DNA from: an uncultured Aquimarina sp.
GTDB taxonomy: Bacteria > Bacteroidota > Bacteroidia > Flavobacteriales > Flavobacteriaceae
Assembly (NCBI GenBank): GCA_947496555.1
Contig: CANMDH010000035.1
Span: 1-55,093 of the forward strand
Direction: 5' to 3'
DNA length: 55,093 nucleotides
Made by a program: the position numbers and the translations under genes. This document shows, piece by piece, positions 1 through 8,446 of this stretch (positions are counted from its first letter, which is position 1; each line of letters starts with the position of its first letter). The notes beneath the pieces are model-generated. The model had not been told where the DNA came from. It saw only the letters and a list, made by a program, of their open reading frames with translations, and ran no database searches.

Positions 1-13
1 TGATTTTAAACAC

Positions 14-45
14 CAATTCCTCTGGGGCTAGCCCCAGAGGAATTG
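14..45. terminator. 32-bp perfect palindrome, probable bidirectional terminator
   Basis: A perfect inverted repeat with 16-base arms meets at a central CTAG. The arms contain CCTCTGGGG and its complement. It lies 33 bases beyond the stop of the acetyltransferase gene, so it would form a strong hairpin at the 3' end of that transcript and of any gene entering from the left edge. There is no clear T run on either side, so intrinsic termination is likely but not certain. Confidence 0.55.
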
Positions 46-78
46 AAACAACAGACAGAGTTTAATTTACATATCCTG

Positions 79-579
79 TTAGGATCGTCTAACAGCGTAA
101 ATCAATTCATCTTCATATTTGCCATACTTATACAATGTTTTTTGAAACTTAGCTTCAAGAACAAATCCCGTTTTTTCTAATAACTTTTGTGATGCTATAT
201 TGGTACCAAAGGACCTGGCAAAAATTCTATCGACTTCAATATTGGCAAAACCATAGCGCACCACTTGTTTTATTGCTTCAGACATGATCCCCTTACCCCA
301 AAATGGTTCGCCAAGCCAGTAACCCAGTTCGGCATTTTTACACTGTATGTCAAATTGTGGATGCAATCCAATTCCTCCGCAAGCTTTACCTTCTAATTCT
401 ATAGCAAAGATGTGATTAACCGATTCTCCAGAGGCAAAGTTTATAAAACTTCTTCCATCTTCTTCGGTATATGGATATGGGAATTTATCAGAAAGATTTC
501 TCGCAATCTTATAATTATTGGCATATTTTACCAAATTATTCAGGTCTTCGATATTCCAGGCTCTTAATTTAAATTGCAT
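79..579 (-). CDS. GNAT family N-acetyltransferase (RimJ/RimL-like)
   Basis: This predicted acetyl-CoA-dependent N-acetyltransferase has 166 residues. The GNAT core is visible: a GGIGLHP strand, the acetyl-CoA binding stretch GYWLGEPFWGKGIM with its Gly-Lys-Gly turn, and a C-terminal NIASQKLLEKTGF motif typical of RimJ/RimL proteins that modify ribosomal proteins, peptides or small amines. The substrate cannot be told from sequence. The open frame extends 12 codons upstream, but a -7 box (TATCTTTG, 620-613) overlaps that extension, so the ATG encoding MQFKLRAW is the likely start, with a leader of about 28 bases. The gene is monocistronic, with a palindromic terminator candidate downstream. 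Confidence 0.85.
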   Translation of the reverse strand: MQFKLRAWNIEDLNNLVKYANNYKIARNLSDKFPYPYTEEDGRSFINFASGESVNHIFAIELEGKACGGIGLHPQFDIQCKNAELGYWLGEPFWGKGIMSEAIKQVVRYGFANIEVDRIFARSFGTNIASQKLLEKTGFVLEAKFQKTLYKYGKYEDELIYAVRRS

Positions 580-612
580 AACAAAAAGTAACGTATTCTT
601 TAGGAAAAACAA

Positions 613-620
613 CAAAGATA
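613..620 (-). promoter_or_regulatory. -7 promoter element of the acetyltransferase gene
   Basis: TATCTTTG on the minus strand fits the Bacteroidota consensus TAnnTTTG. Transcription would begin about 6 bases downstream and reach the ATG at 579 after a leader of roughly 28 bases. No clear -33 TTG was assigned. Confidence 0.5.
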
Positions 621-667
621 CTCGTATTCTTTTGGAAGCTACTTGCTAGCATACAATTTTGAGTTGT

Positions 668-2629
668 CTAAACCGGCAAGATGAAATTTTTTATAAAGCG
701 TACAATCCCATTTTTTGAAGGCCCTTTTACATCGGCATCAATCAAAATCAGATCCTCTTCCTTTTTCTTGAGGTAAATACCACTCATAAAAACATCGACA
801 AGGTTTAGCTCTGACTCTACATTAAACCTGGTGTTTTTTTGCCAGGCCAAGATCCTACTGGTTGCAATACTGGATTCTGCTACCGATTCACCCGCGGTAA
901 TAGGTTCTCCTTTGGTTAATAAAATCAATTTTCCTGGCCCTTTTGCCGTTGTAAATATTACCCTACCAAATAGTAACGAAGTTAAACGTAGACTTACAAC
1001 GGCAGAAATTATGATTCCCTGACTCATTCCTACAAAATTCTTAAAGTGAAATACCACCTCTTCTCCTTCTTTAATATCCCACTCTACAAATTCATGACTG
1101 CCCATAGCCTTAAAATGTACTTTTTCGGGGCGCGAACTCATCTGCACTTTATTCATTGCATAATTACGTGTAAAAACCCTTGCCAGTATTGCAGCTTTCC
1201 ATTGTGGTAATGAAAATTTGGGTGCTCTTCCACTGGGTTCGAAGGATCTTGAAACAAAGTAATTTTCTTTGGTAGCATCTGGATCTATCGTGTATTGATT
1301 CCCAAACTTACGTAAGATTCCTTTTGAGTTGTTCGAATCAGATTCTAATAGGGTTACGTAATTTTCATCATCTGAAGAAAAAGCAACCCTCGAAAATACA
1401 TAGAGAAAACTCTTTAGAATCAAAAAGCCAAAAGCAATATCCAATAATAAATTGATAAAAGTGATGGTGTCAAAAGTAGATTGAATTGTGAATTTAAGCT
1501 TTTCGATAAACGAACCTATTTGTTCTTCGATAGTTAGATTAATATTTTCTGTAGATTGGTTGACCTCTTCCTGTGTGCTATTGGCAGAAGATCTAACTTG
1601 ATTCGTCAAACTTATCAACAGACTGTCACGCTTCGTTTTATACGATTGATTTACACTGCGTTTTGCACTATTCTTTGCCTGACAGGGAAAATTAAGCTTT
1701 CCCCAGAAGCCACAATCTTCTTCCTTAAAAACCGGGGCCATTTCGGGTAATGTTTCCTTGAATATTTTTTTATATTCTAATGTCACCAAATCGTCTAGAT
1801 TGTCTGTCTTATTTTTGACAATAGTATTAATATTTCCTGTTCCATTTTTCACCGCCTCTTGCATGCATATTACTTCGGCTTCCAAAGAGAACTCAAGATC
1901 TTTTTCAAATTGATCTCTTTTATACTTCCTCTCTTCATTGGTAGACATGATAAAAGTTTTATCATAGATTTGATCTATTGAAGCTTTATTCATTTTACTA
2001 TTAAGTATCGCCCCAGGAATAATAAAAATTAGCAAAGGAGACCAATATAAAAAGGACTTAGCTCCAAGTAAGCTCGCTCTTTTAAATCCAGTTTCTTTAA
2101 AAATTTCAATATTCTGCTTAATTGCCAAATATAAAAATCGAATAAGAATGGTATAGGTAAGAAACAACAGGAGATGTTGCAAATCCAGTAGAATCCAAAT
2201 CAATATTAATGTCAATAAAAAAGGTATCGAACGCAGTTTTCCCTTGACGATAAAATAAAGAAATGCAATTTTATAACATAAAAAATGGAGGATCCCAATG
2301 AGTGCCTCATATTTTTGGAGAGAAATTTCTTCAGAACTTCCTACCAAATGTACATATCCGGCAAAAAAAGCGGGAAGCAATCCCAAAATACGATAATAAT
2401 TTTTGCCTCCCATTACCAAAATGAGACCAATCGGTATTAAATATAGCGGTAACGCATATAGCAACCTGAATTCATCATTAATCTGGAAATTAGTAATAGA
2501 AAATCCAAAAACCGCAAAAAGTGAGAAATCCTCAATAGCAGGTAATATTCCTATAAGTACAATAAGGAGAAATAGGTTAGACAGCCCTTTGTTTTTAAAG
2601 CGCTTTTTAAGCTTTGCAAAATCGATCAT
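668..2629 (-). CDS. Polytopic membrane protein with AIM24-like C-terminal domain
   Basis: This 653-residue protein has two parts. Residues 1-210 carry about seven hydrophobic segments (roughly 19-30, 34-48, 57-74, 82-97, 108-128, 134-168 and 192-209). A hydrophilic, partly helical region (210-385) follows, then one further membrane segment near 388-410. Residues 440-653 are soluble and include the stretch GPGKLILLTKGEPI followed by SRILAWQKNTRFNVES, which resembles the AIM24/TIGR00266 beta fold. I do not recognise a named family for the whole protein. It lies 111 bases downstream of the CD-NTase-like gene in the same direction, but no operon is proven. The ATG at 2629 follows an A-rich leader. 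A cell-envelope role is inference. Confidence 0.7.
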   Translation of the reverse strand: MIDFAKLKKRFKNKGLSNLFLLIVLIGILPAIEDFSLFAVFGFSITNFQINDEFRLLYALPLYLIPIGLILVMGGKNYYRILGLLPAFFAGYVHLVGSSEEISLQKYEALIGILHFLCYKIAFLYFIVKGKLRSIPFLLTLILIWILLDLQHLLLFLTYTILIRFLYLAIKQNIEIFKETGFKRASLLGAKSFLYWSPLLIFIIPGAILNSKMNKASIDQIYDKTFIMSTNEERKYKRDQFEKDLEFSLEAEVICMQEAVKNGTGNINTIVKNKTDNLDDLVTLEYKKIFKETLPEMAPVFKEEDCGFWGKLNFPCQAKNSAKRSVNQSYKTKRDSLLISLTNQVRSSANSTQEEVNQSTENINLTIEEQIGSFIEKLKFTIQSTFDTITFINLLLDIAFGFLILKSFLYVFSRVAFSSDDENYVTLLESDSNNSKGILRKFGNQYTIDPDATKENYFVSRSFEPSGRAPKFSLPQWKAAILARVFTRNYAMNKVQMSSRPEKVHFKAMGSHEFVEWDIKEGEEVVFHFKNFVGMSQGIIISAVVSLRLTSLLFGRVIFTTAKGPGKLILLTKGEPITAGESVAESSIATSRILAWQKNTRFNVESELNLVDVFMSGIYLKKKEEDLILIDADVKGPSKNGIVRFIKNFILPV

Positions 2630-2740
2630 CCCCAGAGATATGTGTTGGTTATTCTCTACAAGATAAGTATTTACATTTAAAATGTTAAAAAATTAAAATC
2701 ACATTATATCAAACCCTATACTATCATGGTACTACTTTTT

Positions 2741-4213
2741 TTAATCTCTATAGTTCACGACCTCTTGAACATGATTATCAACAGAAAATTTATTTTGACT
2801 CCAATTAGGTATTTGTATATTCGATGACGGGATCCTTATTGAACATTTACCTTCTTCTGGAATAGCATTTAATTCCTTAATGGCGTTCCTATATTTTTTA
2901 CTAATATTTAGCGTTGCTCCGGTATACATGGATTGTAACTTTAAGGCAATCTTATTTTTTCTAGACCTTACTTCACTGATATCAATATCATTATAAGTTA
3001 CGTCATTTAATGCTTGCTTTATCTGTTCTTTTATAGTTAGTGCTAGGTTGGTAGAAACTTTGTGTTTTAAGATTACTTTGATCTGATTCGCTCTTCTGTA
3101 GCGTAAACTAATAATGAAAAGGGCTATGGATGATGAAAACAAAATTAACCCCGAAATAAAATTATGAGTATACTCTATTACCAAAAGGCTTAGAGGAATT
3201 AACAATGCCGAAATAACCTGAAGCGAAGTAAGAAAAAATCTTCTTTTTACAAGAATCTGTACACATTTCTTTTGTGCCTCATAGACTTTGTTTGTAGTAT
3301 CATCTAATGTTTTAAGCTGATTCTCTAGAGGTATAGTATCAGGAAAATCGATACCAAAAACCTCTTTCCATTTATGAACAGCAAGCCAATTCTCATTATT
3401 CTTTGCAAATGTGATAGCGCTTTCCGCTTTATAATGAGCCATTACTGCTTTGTATCTAAAATTTAATTCATTTGGGATTACTAGAAAATCTCCAATAGCT
3501 TTCCATTCCTTTTTAGACGGTTCCTGATTCATTAGAAACTCAAAAAAATCTCGACACATGACATCGTAATAAGAATACGAAGTTTCTCTGGAATCCCACG
3601 ACATTAGAAACTCATAAGCCAATGTATCGATCAAAATTTCTTTAATAGGTACATTGCAGTTTCTTCTCCATGCCTTTATCATTCTGCACAATCTTTTTAG
3701 GTTGTGATTTGTAACCGTATCTCCTATTCTTATTTCCTCTTTTCCTTTTTTGAAATTTTTACTTTCCCAGCTTCCCCCTTTTCGAGGATCGGCATAAATA
3801 TGCTCGTCATTATTTTTATAAAAAACAGGAGCAATATTAAAACTCATGCCGTCAAAAAAGATAATATTAATTCCGAATTTATCATGAACCAAAGAGGTAT
3901 TGGGATATAAGGTTGCAATAGATCTTCTAACATCTTCAAGGAACAAAAATTGACTGTTTTTTTGGCTTTTTGAGTATTTTTCCCGCAAATGAGATGGCAT
4001 TTCAAAGATCATTTCGATTTTATCAATACCATCATTTGCGGTCTCTCTACCATAGCAACCTACATAAATACCACCTAAATCAGTATTTATGTCCCAAAAG
4101 TCATTATTCAATTTTTTACAGATTGATTTAAAACGTAAAGAAATTATAGATTTCTTCTTGGCAGAAACCTTTAATTTTTCACAAAACATATTAAAGTTTA
4201 TAGATACACTCAT
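2741..4213 (-). CDS. SMODS/CD-NTase-like protein with degenerate active site, fused to a SLATT-like 2TM domain
   Basis: Residues 1-280 match the SMODS (CD-NTase) nucleotidyltransferase fold that makes cyclic oligonucleotide signals in CBASS defence: YVG(S)YGR.TA near 50-59, GGSW near 146-149, and NLKRLCRMIKAWRR followed by a LIDTLAYEFL helix. The catalytic positions have changed. The usual GS is Gly52-Cys53, the Asp-x-Asp pair is Lys65-x-Glu67, and the third acidic residue is Asn126 in GMSFNIAPVF. The enzyme is therefore probably inactive. Residues about 285-420 contain two adjacent membrane helices (FFLTSLQVISALLIPLSLLV and FISGLILFSSSIALFIISL) followed by a charged helix, as in SLATT effectors. 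Nine in-frame codons precede the chosen ATG; MSVSINF matches the family's N-terminus. No Cap2/Cap3 or separate effector lies nearby. Confidence 0.8.
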   Translation of the reverse strand: MSVSINFNMFCEKLKVSAKKKSIISLRFKSICKKLNNDFWDINTDLGGIYVGCYGRETANDGIDKIEMIFEMPSHLREKYSKSQKNSQFLFLEDVRRSIATLYPNTSLVHDKFGINIIFFDGMSFNIAPVFYKNNDEHIYADPRKGGSWESKNFKKGKEEIRIGDTVTNHNLKRLCRMIKAWRRNCNVPIKEILIDTLAYEFLMSWDSRETSYSYYDVMCRDFFEFLMNQEPSKKEWKAIGDFLVIPNELNFRYKAVMAHYKAESAITFAKNNENWLAVHKWKEVFGIDFPDTIPLENQLKTLDDTTNKVYEAQKKCVQILVKRRFFLTSLQVISALLIPLSLLVIEYTHNFISGLILFSSSIALFIISLRYRRANQIKVILKHKVSTNLALTIKEQIKQALNDVTYNDIDISEVRSRKNKIALKLQSMYTGATLNISKKYRNAIKELNAIPEEGKCSIRIPSSNIQIPNWSQNKFSVDNHVQEVVNYRD

Positions 4214-4847
4214 TTTTTTCTTTCTTTTCCAATTACACAAGTAGTTTATATGATGATAATTTAATATTCATCAAATTATATAAGAGCAACCATTTCATTG
4301 ATTACAATTTGGGATGTTGCTCAGTACAAGAGATTAATTCTCTCTAATGCAAAAGTGAGAATGATGTTTACGTTTGAATTGAAGTCTTAAGAGTAGAGCC
4401 AGCTATAAAGGATGTGTGGAAAATTATACGAGGTAAATTTAGGTATAGTAATTTTCTTTCATATAGTATTTCTTTAATTCATAAAAATTTTAATAACAAC
4501 ATCTTAACTGTTGATTTTTTCTTTCATCCAATATACTAATAGGTGACACAAAATGATTACGGTAAAACCACATTTGTAGTGCGGTTAATTTGTCATTTTC
4601 TTTAAAAACCTTATAAACTCAATGAAAAATGATAAGAAATAGATTACAAAAAATTTAATCTTATTACGGATAACCTCAAATTCAACAGAAAAAATATGTA
4701 TTTCGTCGTAAAATACAAGTATGTATTGATGAAAATTTTAATATTTTATTAAGAGTTTTTGTGTCTTTTTACCAAAAATAAGCGAAAACCATAATTTATT
4801 AGAGAAAAATTGGATTTACTACGAGCTTATTAACGTAATCTTTATAA
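4214..4847. other. AT-rich intergenic region without a gene
   Basis: About 630 bases lie between the CD-NTase-like gene and the terminator of the nuclease gene. I see no credible coding frame and no RNA gene. One short inverted repeat (TGTATTT, 7-base spacer, AAATACA, near 4695-4715) may be an operator or chance in this AT-rich sequence. The promoter of the CD-NTase-like gene must lie near its left end, but no clean TAnnTTTG box was found. Confidence 0.5.
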
Positions 4848-4882
4848 AAAGAAAACCCTGCCACATAAGCAGGGTTTTCTTT
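4848..4882 (-). terminator. Intrinsic terminator of the secreted nuclease gene
   Basis: A perfect 14-base stem (AAAGAAAACCCTGC and its complement) encloses a 7-base loop. On the minus strand it is followed by a T run (complement of 4843-4850). It sits 20 bases past the stop of the nuclease gene. Confidence 0.85.
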
Positions 4883-4902
4883 ATTCCTTATCACTTAAAA
4901 AC

Positions 4903-7491
4903 TTATTTCACGATGATTTTTTTCGTTGAAATACTCTTCTGACCGTCTGAAATTTTAAGAAAGTATACCCCAGGTGCCAATCCCTGAAGTCCTACTCTAT
5001 TTCCAGAAGCACTTCCAGACTTAACTATGCGCCCTTGGGTATTGGTAAGAGTAAAATTTGCATCCCTATTATCATTTATATCAATCTGAAGGTACTTTGT
5101 TGCTGGATTAGGGAATACTTTGGCAGAAAAAAGGTTCCTTTCTACTCCTAGCTCTCCATCAACCTTTACTTCAGAAAAACCTTTTGCTCTTGTTGCCGAA
5201 GTCCCAATAATAACAGTATAATCTTCTACTTCACCATATCCAAAAGTCTCACAAGGAGATGGGGCTCCGTTCCATTTCATCGAAACTCTCATTCTTGTAT
5301 TGCCTCCCATTGCAGAAGAAGGTATTGTAAAGGTGTAAGATAGGTTTCCTGAACTTGATGTAGAACCAGTCACAACTTTTTCTGAAGACTCGAAAGTACC
5401 ATTTTTATTAAAATCGATCCATACTCCCCAATGTTCGGTATACGATGCACTTACAAAACCAATGCTTAAAACAATAGTATTCGAGCCATAGGAAAGGTTT
5501 GCTATCTGCGAGGTAAAATCACCATATCCACCATTTGCTCCTGTGGCATTTGAAATTCCTCCTATACCTACATAATCAATATATTCATAATTTACTGTAT
5601 TTCCTTTTGAAGAGCAATACGTAAGTATACTATCTTGCGTACTAACATTTGCTGGGTTACTAACAGCAGAGATGTTCCCTACAGTATCGTATGCCTTTAC
5701 TGTAAAAGTATAGTTTGTACCTGCACTTAAACCGGAAACGTCATATGTAGTTCCTGAAGTCGCCACCAAGAAAATTCCATCCTGATAAATATTGTACCCT
5801 GCAACACCAACATTATCGGTAGACATAGACCAGGATAAACTGGTATTTGTCTGTCCGGTATTTGATGCAGCCAGGTTTGTTGGTACTGAAGGTGCCTGAG
5901 TATCAACATTACTTCCTCCTCCATTGAAAGTGTGGTTTCCCAAATCATCAAAAGTATTTTGAGGGTATGAATCCCATTCTGATGTTTGATATGTTGTAGA
6001 AGGAGTTCCGACATCGACTTTTCTACGAAGAGTAACATCTTTAGCAAAGTTTGATGATCCTCCGTTAAATGTTCCAATAATATCTATCAAGACATTGTCC
6101 TTAAATAAACCTACCGGATCATTTCCATTAAACGTTAAAACCGATGATCCTGTAACGAGGTCTGCCTCGTTCTTAATTGTGGTAGAAGCAGAACTGTTTG
6201 CCGTTACAAATACATCATTATTTACTACAGTTCCAGAAAGATTAAGTGGTGAAGACCAGGAACCTCCTCCATTGGTCTGCCTTTTTAATGAATATCCCGA
6301 AAGATTAACCGATGATCCTGTAAAATTTGCGATCTCTACTGCCTTATTATTTGATGAACCTTCTATATATTCAGAAAAGAATAATTCGGTAGCAGATCCT
6401 CCTCCTGAGGTACTATCTTGCGTAGTTACCGTAATTGAAACACTTGCTGCGGAAATGTTTCCAGCGGCATCTTTGGCAGTAACATTGAATGAATAGGTTG
6501 TATTTGCTGTTAATTGAGTAGCTTCAAAACTTGTGGTGGTGGTTGTACCCAATGCTACTCCATCTCTATAAACGTCATATCCCGTTACCCCCACATTATC
6601 TGTTGAAGCATTCCAGGATAATACTGTTGAAGTTTCAGTTGTGTTGGCAGCAACAAGGTTGGCAGGTATGCTTGGGGCCACAGTATCTGCTCCACCCCCA
6701 CCGGTATCACCAAATCGATCTTCAGCTTGTGGTCCGCCCCATATTTGTGTAGCAAATGCCGGATTATCGATAAAGGGATTTCGGTTACCTTGTATATTTT
6801 CTAAAAGAGGATTTCTTTGTAATTCTAGTTGCGAAACAGGATCTTCCGCATTCCATTCTAAAAATACCTGAAGCATGTTACTATCACTTGCTGCCGTTGT
6901 ACCTACTCCCACATTTTTAGGTAAGCATCGATTGCCATAACGAAGATACATGTACATCATCATACGTGCTACATCACCTTTCCATTCATCTCCCGGATAC
7001 CAATGTCCTTGCGAAGTGGCCCCAGAGTTTCCTGAACCATCTGCAAATTTTCTACTTCCTCTTGAAGAATTACGTTGTACATCGGCTGGTCTAAGATGAT
7101 GTGCATCTGCACCAGGCCCTTCGGTTCCCAAATTTGGATTACCTAATGATTTTGGGTATACGTGTTCCCTATTCCAATCTGTAGAGCCACCTCCATTACT
7201 ATTTACTCCACGCGTTCTATCATTAGTAGAATCGCCATCATTATCATTATATCCATACACCAAAATAACTTTTGATGCATCGGTAGGATCCAAATCTGTT
7301 TGTTTTAAAGCATCCCATACCCCAGGTGTATACGTAAGAAATGTGGTATGCGTATTTGTTATCTTTGCGGCCAACTCATTTTGTAATGATTGCCCAGGTA
7401 AAGTAAGATTAACATCGTTGTAATACGCCGGTATCTGACAATAACCAGAAATAGTAATTGCCAATACCAACCATAGTAATATTTTTTTCAT
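4903..7491 (-). CDS. Secreted endonuclease I family nuclease with FN3, lamin-tail, GEVED and T9SS domains
   Basis: This 862-residue exported nuclease begins with a signal peptide (MKKILLWLVLAITISGYC). Residues 20-255 form the endonuclease I (EndA/NucM) domain, with the metal and catalytic signature DWNREHVYPKS (His110) and ADAHHLRPADVQRNSSRGS (131-146). Then come a fibronectin III domain (about 273-360), a lamin-tail domain (about 366-480), a second FN3 (about 533-622), a GEVED-type beta domain (about 640-768), and a C-terminal type IX secretion sorting tail (about 790-862, ending VYFLKISDGQKSISTKKIIV). The family cuts DNA with Mg2+, so cell-surface or secreted degradation of extracellular DNA is expected. 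The gene stands alone and has its own terminator. The peptide cluster is transcribed divergently from it. Confidence 0.92.
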   Translation of the reverse strand: MKKILLWLVLAITISGYCQIPAYYNDVNLTLPGQSLQNELAAKITNTHTTFLTYTPGVWDALKQTDLDPTDASKVILVYGYNDNDGDSTNDRTRGVNSNGGGSTDWNREHVYPKSLGNPNLGTEGPGADAHHLRPADVQRNSSRGSRKFADGSGNSGATSQGHWYPGDEWKGDVARMMMYMYLRYGNRCLPKNVGVGTTAASDSNMLQVFLEWNAEDPVSQLELQRNPLLENIQGNRNPFIDNPAFATQIWGGPQAEDRFGDTGGGGADTVAPSIPANLVAANTTETSTVLSWNASTDNVGVTGYDVYRDGVALGTTTTTSFEATQLTANTTYSFNVTAKDAAGNISAASVSITVTTQDSTSGGGSATELFFSEYIEGSSNNKAVEIANFTGSSVNLSGYSLKRQTNGGGSWSSPLNLSGTVVNNDVFVTANSSASTTIKNEADLVTGSSVLTFNGNDPVGLFKDNVLIDIIGTFNGGSSNFAKDVTLRRKVDVGTPSTTYQTSEWDSYPQNTFDDLGNHTFNGGGSNVDTQAPSVPTNLAASNTGQTNTSLSWSMSTDNVGVAGYNIYQDGIFLVATSGTTYDVSGLSAGTNYTFTVKAYDTVGNISAVSNPANVSTQDSILTYCSSKGNTVNYEYIDYVGIGGISNATGANGGYGDFTSQIANLSYGSNTIVLSIGFVSASYTEHWGVWIDFNKNGTFESSEKVVTGSTSSSGNLSYTFTIPSSAMGGNTRMRVSMKWNGAPSPCETFGYGEVEDYTVIIGTSATRAKGFSEVKVDGELGVERNLFSAKVFPNPATKYLQIDINDNRDANFTLTNTQGRIVKSGSASGNRVGLQGLAPGVYFLKISDGQKSISTKKIIVK

Positions 7492-7746
7492 TGTGTTGTG
7501 AGTTAGTTTGTTTACCAGGCCGAAGCTAAAATTATTTTCTCAAATTTTCCAGTCCTTAATGTTATAAAATAGTTATGTAGCGTGTTGATAATCCATTATT
7601 TACGAAAAAAAAGAACAACAAACAACTGTATATCAATGATTTAAAAAAATTAACAGTTGTTAACAAGTTATTTCTTACATCTTATAAGAACTATAGTTCC
7701 TAATAATTATAACGTTTGGCACACATGAATGCAACGAAAACCACAT
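7492..7746. other. Divergent intergenic region between the nuclease and peptide genes
   Basis: This AT-rich stretch separates divergent genes and must hold the nuclease promoter. I found no coding frame or convincing RNA structure. The promoter box for the first peptide gene follows at 7747. Confidence 0.5.
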
Positions 7747-7754
7747 TAATTTTG
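7747..7754 (+). promoter_or_regulatory. -7 promoter element of the first peptide gene
   Basis: TAATTTTG followed by CGG matches the TAnnTTTG box, extended to TTTGCG as at four other promoters in this window. It predicts a 5' leader of about 64 bases before the ATG at 7825. That leader contains the TACTAACTTAAAT element shared with the second peptide gene. Confidence 0.5.
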
Positions 7755-7824
7755 CGGCTTTCAAGCAGTTGATTTTCAATTTTTTAGATTAAATTTAAAT
7801 ACTAACTTAAATATATTACACAAA

Positions 7825-8010
7825 ATGAAAAAAATCTTAAATCTAAACGGAGTAAAGAAATTAAGTAGAGAACAGCAACAAGAAATCAAAGGAGCTTCTT
7901 ATCGAGCTACATGCTGCCCAAGTGGTAGAGGTTGTCTTATTAGTTTTGGAGGGCAAAGTTTCTGTGAACCTGGTCGTTGTGATCGTTGGGGACGTTGTAT
8001 TTTCTACTAG
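7825..8010 (+). CDS. Six-cysteine peptide precursor 1 with Gly-Ala leader
   Basis: The 61-residue precursor has a 24-residue leader (MKKILNLNGV followed by KKLSREQQQEIKGA). This resembles the bacteriocin-type leaders of Bacteroidota natural-product precursors, which are normally cut after a double-glycine-like pair by a peptidase-containing ABC exporter. The predicted 37-residue core is cationic, with six cysteines in the pattern CC-x5-C-x9-C-x4-C-x5-C, and ends CIFY. Six cysteines suggest three disulfides or enzymatic crosslinks; this is inference. The gene has its own promoter and terminator. No modification enzyme or exporter is encoded in the window. The function could be an antimicrobial, signalling or other secreted peptide. 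Confidence 0.8.
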   Translation: MKKILNLNGVKKLSREQQQEIKGASYRATCCPSGRGCLISFGGQSFCEPGRCDRWGRCIFY

Positions 8011-8016
8011 AAAAAC

Positions 8017-8046
8017 AAAAAGCAAACCATTCGGTTTGCTTTTTTA
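8017..8046 (+). terminator. Terminator after peptide gene 1
   Basis: The stem AAAAGCAAACC pairs with GGTTTGCTTTT across a 4-base loop and runs into a T tract. It begins six bases after the stop codon and separates peptide gene 1 transcriptionally from the next copies. Confidence 0.9.
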
Positions 8047-8206
8047 TTATCGTTACTTTCAATTTTTATTCGCAAGCACTCCAAAAATCAAAGGATCGTT
8101 TACAGAAACTAGTGGTTTAAATTTATAAATATCAATAACAAAAGCTTGTTATATGTGATCTGTTATAATAATTTTAAATGACTTGAGGTACAAAATAATA
8201 ATACAG

Positions 8207-8219
8207 TACTAACTTAAAT
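8207..8219 (+). promoter_or_regulatory. Shared upstream element TACTAACTTAAAT of peptide genes
   Basis: The same 13-base string occurs at 7800-7812, 12 bases before peptide gene 1, and here, 8 bases before peptide gene 2. In both cases it is followed by TTACACAA-like sequence up to the ATG. It lies in the expected leader region, so it may aid translation or simply be a remnant of gene duplication. Copies 3 and 4 lack it. Confidence 0.45.
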
Positions 8220-8227
8220 TTTACACA

Positions 8228-8413
8228 ATGAAAAAAATCTTAAACCTAACGGGGGTTCAACAATTATCAAAAGTAGAACAACAAGAGATCAGGGGCGCCA
8301 ACTTTAATAGACCATACTGCGGACCTCCTGGTCAATGCTGTATCAATTTACCAAATGGTGGTAGATTCTGTGACTATGGATACTGCGTGCGTAATGGTTG
8401 CATTTGGGCATAG
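8228..8413 (+). CDS. Six-cysteine peptide precursor 2 with Gly-Ala leader
   Basis: This second tandem copy has 61 residues. The leader (MKKILNLTGV followed by QQLSKVEQQEIRGA) is nearly identical to copy 1. The 37-residue core has diverged, with cysteine spacing C-x5-CC-x9-C-x4-C-x4-C, ending CIWA. The paired cysteine has moved from the first to the second position, while the downstream GG-x2-FC-x4-C-x4-C frame is kept. A leader more conserved than its core is typical of peptide families that share one processing and export machine. It is probably co-transcribed with copy 3, whose ATG is 33 bases past this stop. No function is assigned. Confidence 0.78.
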   Translation: MKKILNLTGVQQLSKVEQQEIRGANFNRPYCGPPGQCCINLPNGGRFCDYGYCVRNGCIWA

Positions 8414-8446
8414 ACATTTTGAATATTAATCATAAAACAATACACA

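Noticed and set aside
2741-4213. Complete CBASS defence operon around the CD-NTase-like gene
   Set aside because: No E1/E2 (Cap2), JAB (Cap3), HORMA/TRIP13 or separate effector gene is adjacent, and the catalytic residues are degenerate. It is treated as a pseudo-enzyme fusion instead.
6095-6496. 133-codon open frame on the plus strand inside the nuclease gene
   Set aside because: It is antisense to the GEVED/FN3/lamin-tail coding region, has no domain and no promoter, and arises from codon bias of the real gene.
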